Part shown: piece by piece, positions 29,537 through 37,707 of the stretch
Position numbering within the stretch: the first letter of the stretch is position 1
Layout of the letters: the number at the start of each line of letters is the position of its first letter
Assembly (NCBI GenBank): GCA_000381585.1
Contig: KB906736.1
Span: 592,789-656,788, forward strand
DNA length: 64,000 nt
Origin: Acidobacteriaceae bacterium KBS 83
Lineage (GTDB): Bacteria > Acidobacteriota > Terriglobia > Terriglobales > Acidobacteriaceae
Direction of reading: 5' to 3'
Made by a program: the position numbers and the translations under genes
The notes under the pieces: generated by a model
Database searches by the model: none
What the model was told of the DNA's origin: nothing
The model's input: only the letters and a program-made list of their open reading frames with translations

Positions 29537-29627
29537 GCGAGAGACGCTCCGTACGAAAGGGATGGGGCAGCGTGGGGGAAGCGCCGCCAAAGTGTTTATC
29601 GGCAGGGGTTCGAGAAGTATGAGGAGA

Positions 29628-30146
29628 TCAGAGGCGGACGGCTGAGGTAACCGCATTGACGCCCTGCTGTTGCCTTGCCGAGTACTCGCGGTCAAGTAGA
29701 GACATGAGGGCCAGGGTGTGGTATTCGCCGTCGCGCAGGATTGCCTCGCGCAGCGCGCCATCGTACCGAAATCCATAGCTCTCGTAGATCGAACGGGCTC
29801 GCGTGTTGGTCTCAAATACGTCCAGCCAGAGTCGATGCGCGCGATGGTGAAGGAAGGCGCGTGACATACCGTATTCGAGCAGCAATTTGCCGCATCCGCG
29901 GTTCGGAGTGCGGACAGCGATGCGCTTCAAATGAACGGAATGATGCTCTGATTCGATTCCCTGCAGAATGGCGAAACCGTCGACGGCGCCTTCGCTGCAC
30001 GCGACGAAGTATTCGTTATCCGGATCGGCCATGGCACGGAAATGCTCCTCCGCAGACCATGCTCCAATATAAGACCGATACTCTGGAATTTGCTCGATGC
30101 CAACGATCTCGGGAATTTCACGGGGCAGCGCCGCACGGATGATCAT
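29628..30146 (-). CDS. GNAT family N-acetyltransferase
   Basis: 172 residues with the GNAT core: acetyl-CoA loop around LKRIAVRTPNRGCGKLLLEYG (the R/Q-x-x-G-x-G/A motif is RGCGKL), then LWLDVFETNTRARSIYESYGF, the classic end of the fold (RimI/RimL-like). The target could be a small amine, an antibiotic or a protein N-terminus; nothing in the context decides. It sits upstream of motA on the same strand with a 91-base gap and downstream of an S4-domain gene. Confidence 0.8.
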   Translation of the reverse strand: MIIRAALPREIPEIVGIEQIPEYRSYIGAWSAEEHFRAMADPDNEYFVACSEGAVDGFAILQGIESEHHSVHLKRIAVRTPNRGCGKLLLEYGMSRAFLHHRAHRLWLDVFETNTRARSIYESYGFRYDGALREAILRDGEYHTLALMSLLDREYSARQQQGVNAVTSAVRL

Positions 30147-30174
30147 GCGGGCAGAATAACTTAGAGAGGGAGAA

Positions 30175-30555
30175 TTAGAAGCGGCCGCGAAGCCGGTTCA
30201 GTTCATGGCGGTCGCGTCGTGAGGGTTTGCCTTCATGCAGCAGACCCTGTCGGAGCGCGGCTCGCCGCTCTTCGGCCAGCTTCAGGCGCAACTCGCGGCT
30301 TTCCTCCGTCTCGTAATAAAGCGTCTGCGCCACCGACGCAGGACCGCGTATCTCGCTCAATTCAAGGACTTCGACATGAAAATCGCCGGCTTCGGTTCGA
30401 ATATGCAGCCGGTCTCCGCGGTGAACCTCGCGCGCGGGCTTGGCCTCATGCCCATGGGAAATAATGCGACCTAGATCGCAGGCCCGTGCCGCGAGTGCGC
30501 GCGTCTTGAAGAAGCGTGCCGCCCAGAGCCACTTGTCCATGCGGACGCCAGTCAT
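30175..30555 (-). CDS. S4-domain RNA-binding protein (Hsp15-like)
   Basis: 126 residues from ATG 30555 (alternative ATG 30540). The first 60 residues are an S4 RNA-binding domain: MDKWLWAARFFKTRALAARA, then GRIISHGHEAKPAREVHRGD. This matches the Hsp15/YrfH and RqcH-partner (RqcP/YabO) group, which bind 23S rRNA or stalled 50S subunits with nascent chains. The C-terminus is a basic helix rich in Arg and Glu. The length fits Hsp15 (about 133 residues in E. coli). Confidence 0.8.
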   Translation of the reverse strand: MTGVRMDKWLWAARFFKTRALAARACDLGRIISHGHEAKPAREVHRGDRLHIRTEAGDFHVEVLELSEIRGPASVAQTLYYETEESRELRLKLAEERRAALRQGLLHEGKPSRRDRHELNRLRGRF

Positions 30556-30615
30556 GGCTCTATTGTCGTACAGGCTGCGCGATCTCTTCAGAGAGAGGGC
30601 CCACAATGCGATCAG

Positions 30616-30760
30616 TCAATCGATCCGGCTCAGGAACCCCTCGATCGCCAAAGCAATCTCATCCCCATGTGTTTCCAGCATGAAATGGCCGCTATTGAGC
30701 AGGGTCACCGTCTGGGAACGGTTCTGTTCAGGACGATTCCTATGAATGCGGGCGATGAGA
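30616..30760 (-). pseudogene. Remnant of an alpha/beta hydrolase C-terminus
   Basis: The minus strand reads, up to a TGA at 30616-30618, the piece TVTLLNSGHFMLETHGDEIA, then IEGFLSRID. This is the typical last part of an alpha/beta hydrolase, with the catalytic His in SGHFMLE. Only about 45 codons remain in frame; a second frame just upstream (FVDGLHRLSSP) may be earlier sequence after a frameshift. No nucleophile-bearing part is present. It is too short to be functional and lies directly upstream of the S4 gene. Confidence 0.45.
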
Positions 30761-30816
30761 GGCGATGCAGCCCGTCCACGAACTGCTGAGTCCAATCTGA
30801 ATGGAGGGCTAGTCAG

Positions 30817-31430
30817 ATGGACAGACGTGCCTTTACGGCGATGCTGGGCGGGTTGGGACTGAGTTCTTTACGAGCGCTTGGCGGCGCAAGTGAGGGTGCC
30901 GTGGTCGGCGGCGGCACCGGAGGTGCGCGTGATCCGGAGATTCTGCGCCTTTCGCGCAATGGCTGGATGCCAAACAACGAGCATCTGCCAGTGCTGCTCT
31001 ATCGCGGCGTCATGCATGCCGAAGGTGACGATGCCGCTGCGCGCTTCGAGCAGATTTTCGAACGCAATGGCTGGCCGGCACAGTGGCGCAATGGAGCCTA
31101 CGACTTCCATCATTACCACTCGACCGCGCATGAGGTGCTCGGCTTTGCGGGCGGCTCGGCGCGGCTCATGCTGGGTGGGCCGAATGGTCACGAGGTCGTG
31201 GTCCGTACCGGGGACATCGCAGTGCTGCCGACGGGAACGGGTCATTGCCGGCTGGATCAAAGTGCAGATTTTTTCTCGTGGTAGGCGCCTACCCGCGAGG
31301 CCAGAGCTGGGATATCTGTCGTCAGGCGCCGGATAGGGAGGGATCTGCACGGATGGCTTCTCTGCCCTTTCTGAACATCGATCCCTGGGAAGGCGCGAGC
31401 GGACCGCTGACCCGTCTTTGGCGGAAATGA
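30817..31430 (+). pseudogene. Cupin-fold protein, split by a one-base deletion
   Basis: The first frame (30817-31284) begins [14 protein letters not shown] and contains a cupin barrel: [19 protein letters not shown] (metal-binding His set), then [15 protein letters not shown]. It ends abruptly after SADFFSW. The next frame continues the same protein as [17 protein letters not shown] and ends GPLTRLWRK at 31430, the known end of this cupin family. One extra T in the T run at 31267-31272 would restore [12 protein letters not shown] natural pseudogene or a base lost in sequencing are both possible. The restored length is about 204 residues; function is unknown. Confidence 0.75.
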
Positions 31431-31501
31431 GAGCGCACCATTCGGCAGCGTTTGCGGATTTTTACCAAGTCGGCAATGGGTTTTGAAGCAACCAGCGTTT
31501 G

Positions 31502-33049
31502 CTATCTCGAAGAGAAGGCTTGTGTGCCTTCGGCAGAGCCAGCCGTGCCTGCCACCTGCTCCGTTGCGTGATCACCCCCGCCATTGACGGGGAGATAAAC
31601 CGTAAACTGCGTTCCCTGCGGGCTGGTTTCGAGCGCGATTTCACCGCCATGCTTGGATTCGACGATGCGGCGGGCGATGTCCAGGCCAAGGCCCGTGCCG
31701 CTGCCGACCGGCTTGGTAGTGAAGAAAGGTTCAAAAATATGCTTCTGGTCCTCTTCGGAGATGCCCGGGCCGTGGTCGGAAAAGCTGACCGCGATGCGAT
31801 TTCCGTCGCGCCGCGTTCGGATGGTGATCTCGCCGCCCTGAGGGGAAGCGTCGATGGCATTGTCCAAGAGGTTGGTCCACACCTGGTTGAGACCTGGGGC
31901 GGCGTTCTCAAGCGCCGGCAGGTCGGGGGCAAAGTGTTTGCGCAGCACAATGCCCTTGTGGCGCAGCTTGTGGCCGAGGATGATCAACGTGCTGTGCAGG
32001 CTCTCATGGACGTTGAGCGCCCCGCCGACACCCTTGCCCTCGTAGGCGTATTTCTTGACGGCGACGACGAGGTCGGTAACGCGGGCGATGCTGGACTCAA
32101 TCGTCGAGACGAGCTGAATGTTTGAGATGACCGACTCGAGCCAGTTGAGCGTATCGGAGAGATCCTGTCCCTCAAAGACCTCGCGTGTGCATGCCAGCCG
32201 ATCGGCGTCCATGCCCATCTCGGCGAGTCCGGGGGCGATGCGCCACGCGTTTTCGACCCCCGCCTTCTCCAGCCATTCGGCCAGAGCCTCTTCGCGATCA
32301 GATTGTTCGAGTGAGCCCATCAGAACGCAGCAATCACGGCGCATGGCCTGTTGCTGCAGGAAGTTCATGCAATCCAATTGCTCTTGGGTGCGGGGTCTGC
32401 TGGTAAAGCGCAGACCGATCTCCTGCATTCGGGCAAGGTTTTCTCGCAGCTGCGAAGCGGCCCGGAGTGCGGCCGCGCCAGGGTTATTGAGTTCATGCAT
32501 AAGGCCTGCCGCAAGCGTGCCCAGAGAGGCCAGTTTTTCCCGATGAACGGCATTGACCTGGTAAGACTCCAGCCGGCGCGCCATGTTCCCTAAGATGGCT
32601 GCCCGTACCCGCGGGCAGGAAAACATCAGCTGCCAGAAGGCTTCCTCGTCAAAGCGAACAAGACGGGTCGCTGCTGTCGCGACTAGAGAGTACGTGGACT
32701 GCACACCCTTGAGCAGGGGCATTTCCCCGAAGGATTCGCCGGCCGTTTGAGGGAAGATCTGGACCGGCTCGCCCGGCTTGCCCTCCTTACGAACCTCCAC
32801 TTCGCCCTGGAGCACGACGTAAAAGCCGTCGCACGCCGTCCCTGGGGGCGCAATTTCCGCGCCGACCTCCGCTTCGATCAATTCGACGGTGCCAAGACAC
32901 TCGAGATTCTCAATCTTCATCTCGGTGAAAACGGAAACCTTTGACAGCTCGGGAAAGAGTGTCTCCGAGGGAACTCGCTGAATACGAAGGCTGGCTTGAT
33001 CACTGCTCATGCTGGTTAGAGGTGCGACTGATTCCTTTCCTTGCGCCAC
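31502..33049 (-). CDS. Soluble histidine kinase with N-terminal cyclic-nucleotide-binding domain
   Basis: 515 residues with no membrane segment. Residues about 38-165 form a CRP-type cNMP-binding domain (GFYVVLQGEVEV, FGEMPLLKGVQSTY). A helical linker follows, then a dimerisation/phosphoacceptor helix LASLGTLAAGLMHELNNPGA with His185. The ATPase domain shows NLLDNAIDASP, DHGPGIS, FEPFFTTKPVGSGTGLGLDI and ends TVYLPV. The GTG start at 33049 lies three bases after the stop of the flavoprotein gene, so the two form an operon; ATG 33010 is an alternative. It likely phosphorylates the receiver of that partner in response to a nucleotide or to redox state. Confidence 0.85.
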   Translation of the reverse strand: MAQGKESVAPLTSMSSDQASLRIQRVPSETLFPELSKVSVFTEMKIENLECLGTVELIEAEVGAEIAPPGTACDGFYVVLQGEVEVRKEGKPGEPVQIFPQTAGESFGEMPLLKGVQSTYSLVATAATRLVRFDEEAFWQLMFSCPRVRAAILGNMARRLESYQVNAVHREKLASLGTLAAGLMHELNNPGAAALRAASQLRENLARMQEIGLRFTSRPRTQEQLDCMNFLQQQAMRRDCCVLMGSLEQSDREEALAEWLEKAGVENAWRIAPGLAEMGMDADRLACTREVFEGQDLSDTLNWLESVISNIQLVSTIESSIARVTDLVVAVKKYAYEGKGVGGALNVHESLHSTLIILGHKLRHKGIVLRKHFAPDLPALENAAPGLNQVWTNLLDNAIDASPQGGEITIRTRRDGNRIAVSFSDHGPGISEEDQKHIFEPFFTTKPVGSGTGLGLDIARRIVESKHGGEIALETSPQGTQFTVYLPVNGGGDHATEQVAGTAGSAEGTQAFSSR

Positions 33050-33052
33050 GAC

Positions 33053-34705
33053 TTAGCGGGCTGCCATGTATTGATGGATGAACTGTACGGCAATGGAGCC
33101 TTCCCCGACAGCCGAGGCACAGCGCTTGATCGAACCATGTCGAACATCTCCGGCGACGAAGATGCCTGGCACGCTTGATTCGAGCAGGAACGGATCCCGT
33201 TGTAACTGCCACTGCCGTGGGAATTGTGAACACCGCTTCAGATCATTGCCACTCAACACAAACCCTCGCTCATCCTTCAGTACTGCCGGTGGGAGCCAAT
33301 CGGTCTTCGGCTCAGCTCCGATGAAGATGAACAACCCTGTAGCAGATACGGTCTGCTCTCCGTCCGGCCGCGCGACGCGTAACTGCTGAAGACGACCGTT
33401 CCCCACTGCTTCGACAACTTTCGAACCCGTCCAAACCTCAATATTTGATTCACGGGCGATCTCATCGATTAAGTATTTCGACATGCTGCTTTCGAGAGAT
33501 GAGGCCCGTACCAGGATCACGACACGGCGGGCATATTGGCCGAAAGCCAGGGCGGCCTGCCCGGCGGAGTTGGCGCCGCCGACCAGGAATACCTCTTCTC
33601 CCTTGCAAGAACGGGCTTCGGCAAGAGCTGCCCCGTAATAGATGCCGGCACCCGTAAGTTGTTCTACACCAGGAACATCCAGCCGCCGCCAGTCCACGCC
33701 TGTGGCAATCAAGCAGGTCTGGCTGGAGACTTCCCTCCCGTCGCCAAGGCAGACAAAGTGATAGCCCTGATCGGAGCGAACAGACGCGGCGCGACCGGAG
33801 AGAAATTCCACGTTGAAACGTACCGCCTGCTGATAGGCGCGCTGGGCCAGTTCTGCGCCGCTCAGGCCGGTGGGAAAGCCCAGGTAATTCTCGATGCGCG
33901 AGCTGGTGCCTGCCTGGCCGCCTGGCGCTTCCTGCTCAATCACCAGGGTGCGCAGGCCCTCGCTCGCGCCATAGACACCAGCGGCAAGCCCTGCAAGTCC
34001 GGCACCCATCACTACCAGGTCGTAGACGTCCTGTGAGGGCTGGGTGCGCAGACCGATGCGCTCGGCCAGCTGGCTTTGTGCCGGCTGCTCAATGTAGCTG
34101 CCGTCGTTAAAGAAGAGGACGGGCAGCTTCGCATCAGTGAGGCTGTTCTGTTCCAGCAGCTGCTGCGCTTCCGGCGAGCTCTCGACATCCAGCCAAACAT
34201 AGGGAACATAGTTTCTGGTGAGGAATTGGCGGACATTGTGATCGCGAAGCGCGTACCGCGCGCCCACGACGCGGAGGCCCTCGAAGGGCGCCTTGTGCGT
34301 GTCACACCAGGTCTCGAGTAAATCGTCGATGACCGGATAGAGCTTCTCCTCCGGCGGGTCCCACGGCTTGGTGAGGTAGTAGTGGATACGCGCGGCGTTG
34401 ATGGCGCGGATCGCTGCTTCGGTGTCTGAGTAGGCGGTAAGCAGAGCCCGTTTGGCATCGGGGAAGATCTCGATCGAGCGCTCGAGAAATTCAGTACCGT
34501 TCATTCCCGGCATGCGCTGATCGGAGAGAAAGAGCGCCACGCTCTCAGAACGCTGCTTCAGTTGCTTCGCCAGGTCGAGCGCGGCCTGTCCCGAGCCGGC
34601 GCGCAGGATCCGGTAGCTGGCGGCATAGCGGCGACGCAGATCCTGCACAACCGCCTCCAGCACGCTGACATCATCATCAATAGCGAGAATGACTGGCTTG
34701 CTCAT
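33053..34705 (-). CDS. Receiver domain fused to thioredoxin-reductase-like flavoprotein
   Basis: 550 residues; ATG 34705 has GAGGAG upstream. Residues 1-125 are a receiver with Asp10-Asp12, phosphoacceptor Asp62 (SDQRMPGMNG) and Lys113 (LTKPWD). Residues about 145-220 look like a thioredoxin/glutaredoxin-type fold without a CxxC. Residues about 227-550 are an FAD/NAD(P) oxidoreductase: MGAGLAGLAAGVYG (FAD), ENYLGFPTG, ATGVDWRRL, VGGANSAGQAALAF (NADPH site) and FVAGDVRHG. Where thioredoxin reductases have the CxxC pair, this reads GAGIYYGAAL, so it cannot pass electrons through a disulfide there. Such fusions exist in databases, but the reaction and output are not established. Confidence 0.85.
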   Translation of the reverse strand: MSKPVILAIDDDVSVLEAVVQDLRRRYAASYRILRAGSGQAALDLAKQLKQRSESVALFLSDQRMPGMNGTEFLERSIEIFPDAKRALLTAYSDTEAAIRAINAARIHYYLTKPWDPPEEKLYPVIDDLLETWCDTHKAPFEGLRVVGARYALRDHNVRQFLTRNYVPYVWLDVESSPEAQQLLEQNSLTDAKLPVLFFNDGSYIEQPAQSQLAERIGLRTQPSQDVYDLVVMGAGLAGLAAGVYGASEGLRTLVIEQEAPGGQAGTSSRIENYLGFPTGLSGAELAQRAYQQAVRFNVEFLSGRAASVRSDQGYHFVCLGDGREVSSQTCLIATGVDWRRLDVPGVEQLTGAGIYYGAALAEARSCKGEEVFLVGGANSAGQAALAFGQYARRVVILVRASSLESSMSKYLIDEIARESNIEVWTGSKVVEAVGNGRLQQLRVARPDGEQTVSATGLFIFIGAEPKTDWLPPAVLKDERGFVLSGNDLKRCSQFPRQWQLQRDPFLLESSVPGIFVAGDVRHGSIKRCASAVGEGSIAVQFIHQYMAAR

Positions 34706-35214
34706 CGACTCCTCAAGCGTTCTGCCCTCCATTAAGAGGAGGTGAAACATACCTGCATCTTTAGTGTAGTGCCTTGACGGCTGTGGTTGCAGCGTTGCTG
34801 CGATGCCGGTTGTAGAAAGCGATGCGCGACGCGAACGAGTACAGCAGCGACGTTGAAAACACGCAGGATGCGACGTATGTCAAAGCACTTTTATGCCTTA
34901 ACTCACACTCCCGTAACACTATCGTGGGGTTGCCGCTCCTGGGTCTATCGCTGATCTTTAAGGGGCAACATTGCAGTCAGAGCGACGAAAGGACGACCCG
35001 TAGCAGTGAGTAAAAAGGGAGCGTCCAGCGAGCAGTTCACGAACAGTAAAGAGAAGAATTGCCGAAATCTGCCGATAAGTCTTGGTGACAGCGCATCCGT
35101 TGTGGGAAGTTAAAGAGACGAAACTCTTGTACGAGACGGGTTGTCTCCACCGGAGTGGATACGTGAGTTGCGCGCTCTAATCTGTCGGCAAAGGGGCTTA
35201 GCAAACGAGGCGCA
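34706..35214. other. Control region between divergent signalling genes
   Basis: About 509 bases without a supportable gene; a 63-residue open frame at 34822-35013 has no family resemblance. It must carry the promoters of the flavoprotein-kinase operon and of the LuxR-type regulator. No clear palindrome stood out. Confidence 0.5.
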
Positions 35215-35922
35215 ATGAATAAGATCATTCTCGGTGACAATCAGGCGATCTTCCGCGCGGGCATCGCGAAGGTGCTGGCGAGCGAAGAGGATTTTCGGGT
35301 AGCCGCACAATGCAGCGATATGGCGCGCATGGTACTCGCAGTGGACACCTACCGTTCTTCGATTGTGGTCTTCGCGTCCGCCCTTCGCCCGGATATGGCG
35401 GATTTCATGAACCGGGTCAAAACGGCCGGCAGCCGCGCAGTGGTCATTGCGGAAAATGGTGAGTCGGCATCTTCCTACACGTCTCAGGGTGTACGTGGCG
35501 TGGTCTATCGCAATACGACCGGCGCCGCACTGGTGGACTGTGTGCATAAGGTGATCCATGGCCTGACCTGCGTGCAGCGTCCTGCCGATGCAGCACACAA
35601 CGAAGATGAAGATGCGGTCGGCGCGCGCGTTCGCGATCGCCTGACGCCGAAAGAGATGAAGATCGTCGCCCTGATCGTCCAGGGCTGCAAGAACAAGGAG
35701 ATTGCGCAGCGGCTTGGCACTACCGAGCAGGTGATCAAGAACTACCTGCGCTCGGTCTACGACAAGACTGGCGTCTCCGACCGGCTGGAACTCGCGCTCT
35801 TCACCATTCATCATCGCATCCTTGCCGCCGCGGCGGCTGAGGCGGTGAATGGCCTGCAGACCTCCGCAACGACGAATGGCATCCAGACGGCCACCACCAC
35901 ATTACAGATGCGCAGCGCATAA
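35215..35922 (+). CDS. LuxR-type response regulator with degenerate receiver
   Basis: 235 residues. The N-terminal half has the receiver fold (MNKIILGDNQAIFRAGIAKVL) but the phosphorylation site is lost: where NarL has its Asp, IVVFASAL puts Ala54, the first acidic pair reads Asp8-Asn9, and the conserved Lys is Arg99 (GVVYRN). Residues about 143-205 are a LuxR helix-turn-helix: LTPKEMKIVALIVQGCKNKE and IAQRLGTTEQVIKNYL. The tail is Ala/Thr-rich. DNA binding should be intact, while control is probably not by Asp phosphorylation. It is divergent from the kinase/flavoprotein operon. Confidence 0.85.
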   Translation: MNKIILGDNQAIFRAGIAKVLASEEDFRVAAQCSDMARMVLAVDTYRSSIVVFASALRPDMADFMNRVKTAGSRAVVIAENGESASSYTSQGVRGVVYRNTTGAALVDCVHKVIHGLTCVQRPADAAHNEDEDAVGARVRDRLTPKEMKIVALIVQGCKNKEIAQRLGTTEQVIKNYLRSVYDKTGVSDRLELALFTIHHRILAAAAAEAVNGLQTSATTNGIQTATTTLQMRSA

Positions 35923-35961
35923 AGATCAGAAGCGCACACAGCAACACTTCGGCCCTTCCAA

Positions 35962-35990
35962 CAGCCCTCCGCAAGGAGGGCTTCTGTTTT
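35962..35990 (+). terminator. Rho-independent terminator after the LuxR-type regulator
   Basis: An 8-bp stem with a stable GCAA tetraloop (AGCCCTCC gcaa GGAGGGCT) is followed by TCTGTTTT, about 40 bases after the stop codon. Confidence 0.75.
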
Positions 35991-36143
35991 AGAGCCGATG
36001 CACGGAGGCCTCCGCCTTTTTTCAACGGGGAACACCTATCCCCGGTTCAGGGATGGTTCGCCAAGGCCACGCTGACTAAGCCTAGCGGTCTAACAGCGCC
36101 ACTGATTCGATCTCGAGACCTGGTGTCAACCTGGATTTCCTTT

Positions 36144-37121
36144 TCAGGCAGAATTTTTGTGAGTGGATCGCGACTGATTGCGAAAACGGGCGGGGGGACT
36201 TCCGAATTCTCGTTTGAATGCGCGATTGAAAGCCGATTCGGACTCATAGCCCACTTCTGATGCAATCCGAGCCACCGAGTAACTGGTTGAGGCCAGCATC
36301 TGCGCTCCTAACTGGAGTCGCCAGCGGGTGAGGTAGGCCATCGGAGGTTCGCTCAGATAATGGCGAAATCGTTGGGCAAGTACAGACCGTGACATTCCCG
36401 CTTCTTTTGCAAGAGAAGCAATCGTCCACGGTTGCGCGGGATTTCGGTGCATGAGCGCCAGCGTTTTTCCGATCTCCGCATCGCGGGCGCCGGCCAGCCA
36501 ACCTGTTTGGTCGGCGGGAAGATCTGCGATGTAGGCCCGCAAGGTCTCGACAAATAACACTTCGGAGAGTTTGGCCAAAACTGCTTCTCCTCCGGCGCGA
36601 GACGTGTCGGCCTCATCCACGGAAAAGCGGATTGAATTTTCCAACCATCTGCCCGATGCGTTGTCGTGGAGACTGACTTTGAATACGGACGGCAGGCCGC
36701 TTAGGAAAACCCGGCTCAATTGTGGGTCGCATGCCATAAAGCCACAAATGAATTTTGTGACTTCTCCACCGCCGCCGAAGCGCGACAGCTTCAACCCCTG
36801 AGCGGCAATTCGAGCTACTTCCTTCGCCAGCTCGACCGTTTTGGTTGGCGGGCCGTTTTCGATGATGTGTTCGTCGCCGTGGGGAAAAATTACGAGGTCA
36901 CCGGCGTCAAGAGCTATGCGTTCCCCACGTACGAGCCGCGCGAAGGCGCGGCCTTCCGTCAGCAAGTGGTAAATGATGATGTGCCCCGCACCAGGCGCCA
37001 AATGAGGTGCAACCATGCTGGAGGCGGGCGAACAAAGGCTCCAGGGAGAGGAAAATTCTCCGTTGTAAAACATCGCGCCCTGGAGCCTCACTACCTTCAA
37101 CACTTCGGAAAGCACGTCCAT
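36144..37121 (-). CDS. AraC-family regulator with cupin-type sensor domain
   Basis: 325 residues; ATG 37121 is preceded by GGGAGGC. The N-terminal part (Cupin_6 type) shows HIIIYHLLTEGRAFARL, LDAGDLVIFPHGDEHII. The C-terminal 100 residues hold two helix-turn-helix motifs: TIASLAKEAGMSRSVLAQRF and YSVARIASEVGYESESAFNR, followed by AFKREFGSPPARFR. Members of this group bind small hydrophobic or reactive compounds. It is divergent from the NTF2-like and methyltransferase genes, which it probably controls through the direct repeats at 37247-37273. Confidence 0.88.
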   Translation of the reverse strand: MDVLSEVLKVVRLQGAMFYNGEFSSPWSLCSPASSMVAPHLAPGAGHIIIYHLLTEGRAFARLVRGERIALDAGDLVIFPHGDEHIIENGPPTKTVELAKEVARIAAQGLKLSRFGGGGEVTKFICGFMACDPQLSRVFLSGLPSVFKVSLHDNASGRWLENSIRFSVDEADTSRAGGEAVLAKLSEVLFVETLRAYIADLPADQTGWLAGARDAEIGKTLALMHRNPAQPWTIASLAKEAGMSRSVLAQRFRHYLSEPPMAYLTRWRLQLGAQMLASTSYSVARIASEVGYESESAFNRAFKREFGSPPARFRNQSRSTHKNSA

Positions 37122-37246
37122 GTAGCCTCCCGGCAAATCTCTCCGGACTCTTGAGCAAACGATCATACGGCAACTGTGCCGCGAGCAAGAAAGCCGGACG
37201 CGCAGACAAGTATGGGCTGCGAGAGTGACTCATAGTTAAGCCTCGT

Positions 37247-37273
37247 AGAAGCGTTGTCCAGCTGCGAGAAGCG
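37247..37273. promoter_or_regulatory. Direct repeat in the AraC divergent promoter region
   Basis: AGAAGCG occurs at 37247-37253 and 37267-37273, a spacing of 20 bases or about two helix turns. That is the layout AraC-type dimers usually bind. The second copy is also part of a palindrome GAAGCGCTTC. Assignment to the neighbouring regulator is inference. Confidence 0.35.
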
Positions 37274-37303
37274 CTTCAATTCAACACACGAGGAGATAAC
37301 TAG

Positions 37304-37654
37304 ATGTCAACTACAAGCGAGATTGTCAATCAACATCTGAAGTGCTTCTACCAGAAGGACCTGGATGGCGTAGTCGCGGACTACGCGTCCGATGCGGTGT
37401 TGTTTATTCCCAGCGGACCGCTGAGAGGTCTTACCGCGATCAGGCCATTTTTCCAGACTTTCGTTGCGGAGTTTTCAAAGCCCGGCGCCACGTTTTCAAT
37501 GCATCAGCAATACGCTGATGGAGACTACGCCTACATCTTGTGGAATGCGGAAACTGCCGACAATACATACGAGGCAGCTACTGACACGTTCATTGTCCGG
37601 AACGGAAAGATAGTGGCTCAATCCTTTGCTGCCAAGATCACCCCAAAAGTCTGA
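37304..37654 (+). CDS. NTF2-like/SnoaL-type protein
   Basis: 116 residues with the cone-shaped alpha+beta fold of the NTF2/ketosteroid-isomerase superfamily: N-terminal helices SEIVNQHLKCFYQKDLDGVV, VLFIPSGPLRGLTAIRPFF, then strands ending DTFIVRNGKIVAQSFAAKI. GGAG lies upstream of ATG 37304. Members can be isomerases, hydrolases or simple binding proteins. The next gene, a methyltransferase, is 53 bases downstream on the same strand, so they probably form an operon controlled by the divergent AraC protein. Confidence 0.8.
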   Translation: MSTTSEIVNQHLKCFYQKDLDGVVADYASDAVLFIPSGPLRGLTAIRPFFQTFVAEFSKPGATFSMHQQYADGDYAYILWNAETADNTYEAATDTFIVRNGKIVAQSFAAKITPKV

Positions 37655-37707
37655 AAGCCTGGTCCAACGCTATCCCACACCACGAAACAAACACACTGGA
37701 GGAAATC

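Noticed and set aside
28772-29650. Plus-strand open frame of 292 codons
   Set aside because: Fully antisense to motA, which has the right length, start and motifs.
35110-35814. Minus-strand open frame of 234 codons
   Set aside because: It is antisense to the LuxR-type regulator, which has a recognisable helix-turn-helix; high GC makes long antisense frames common here.
36004-36023. CGGAGGCCTCCG followed by a T run, considered as a second terminator
   Set aside because: A perfect palindrome of this kind leaves no workable loop with a stable stem; the better terminator is at 35962-35990.
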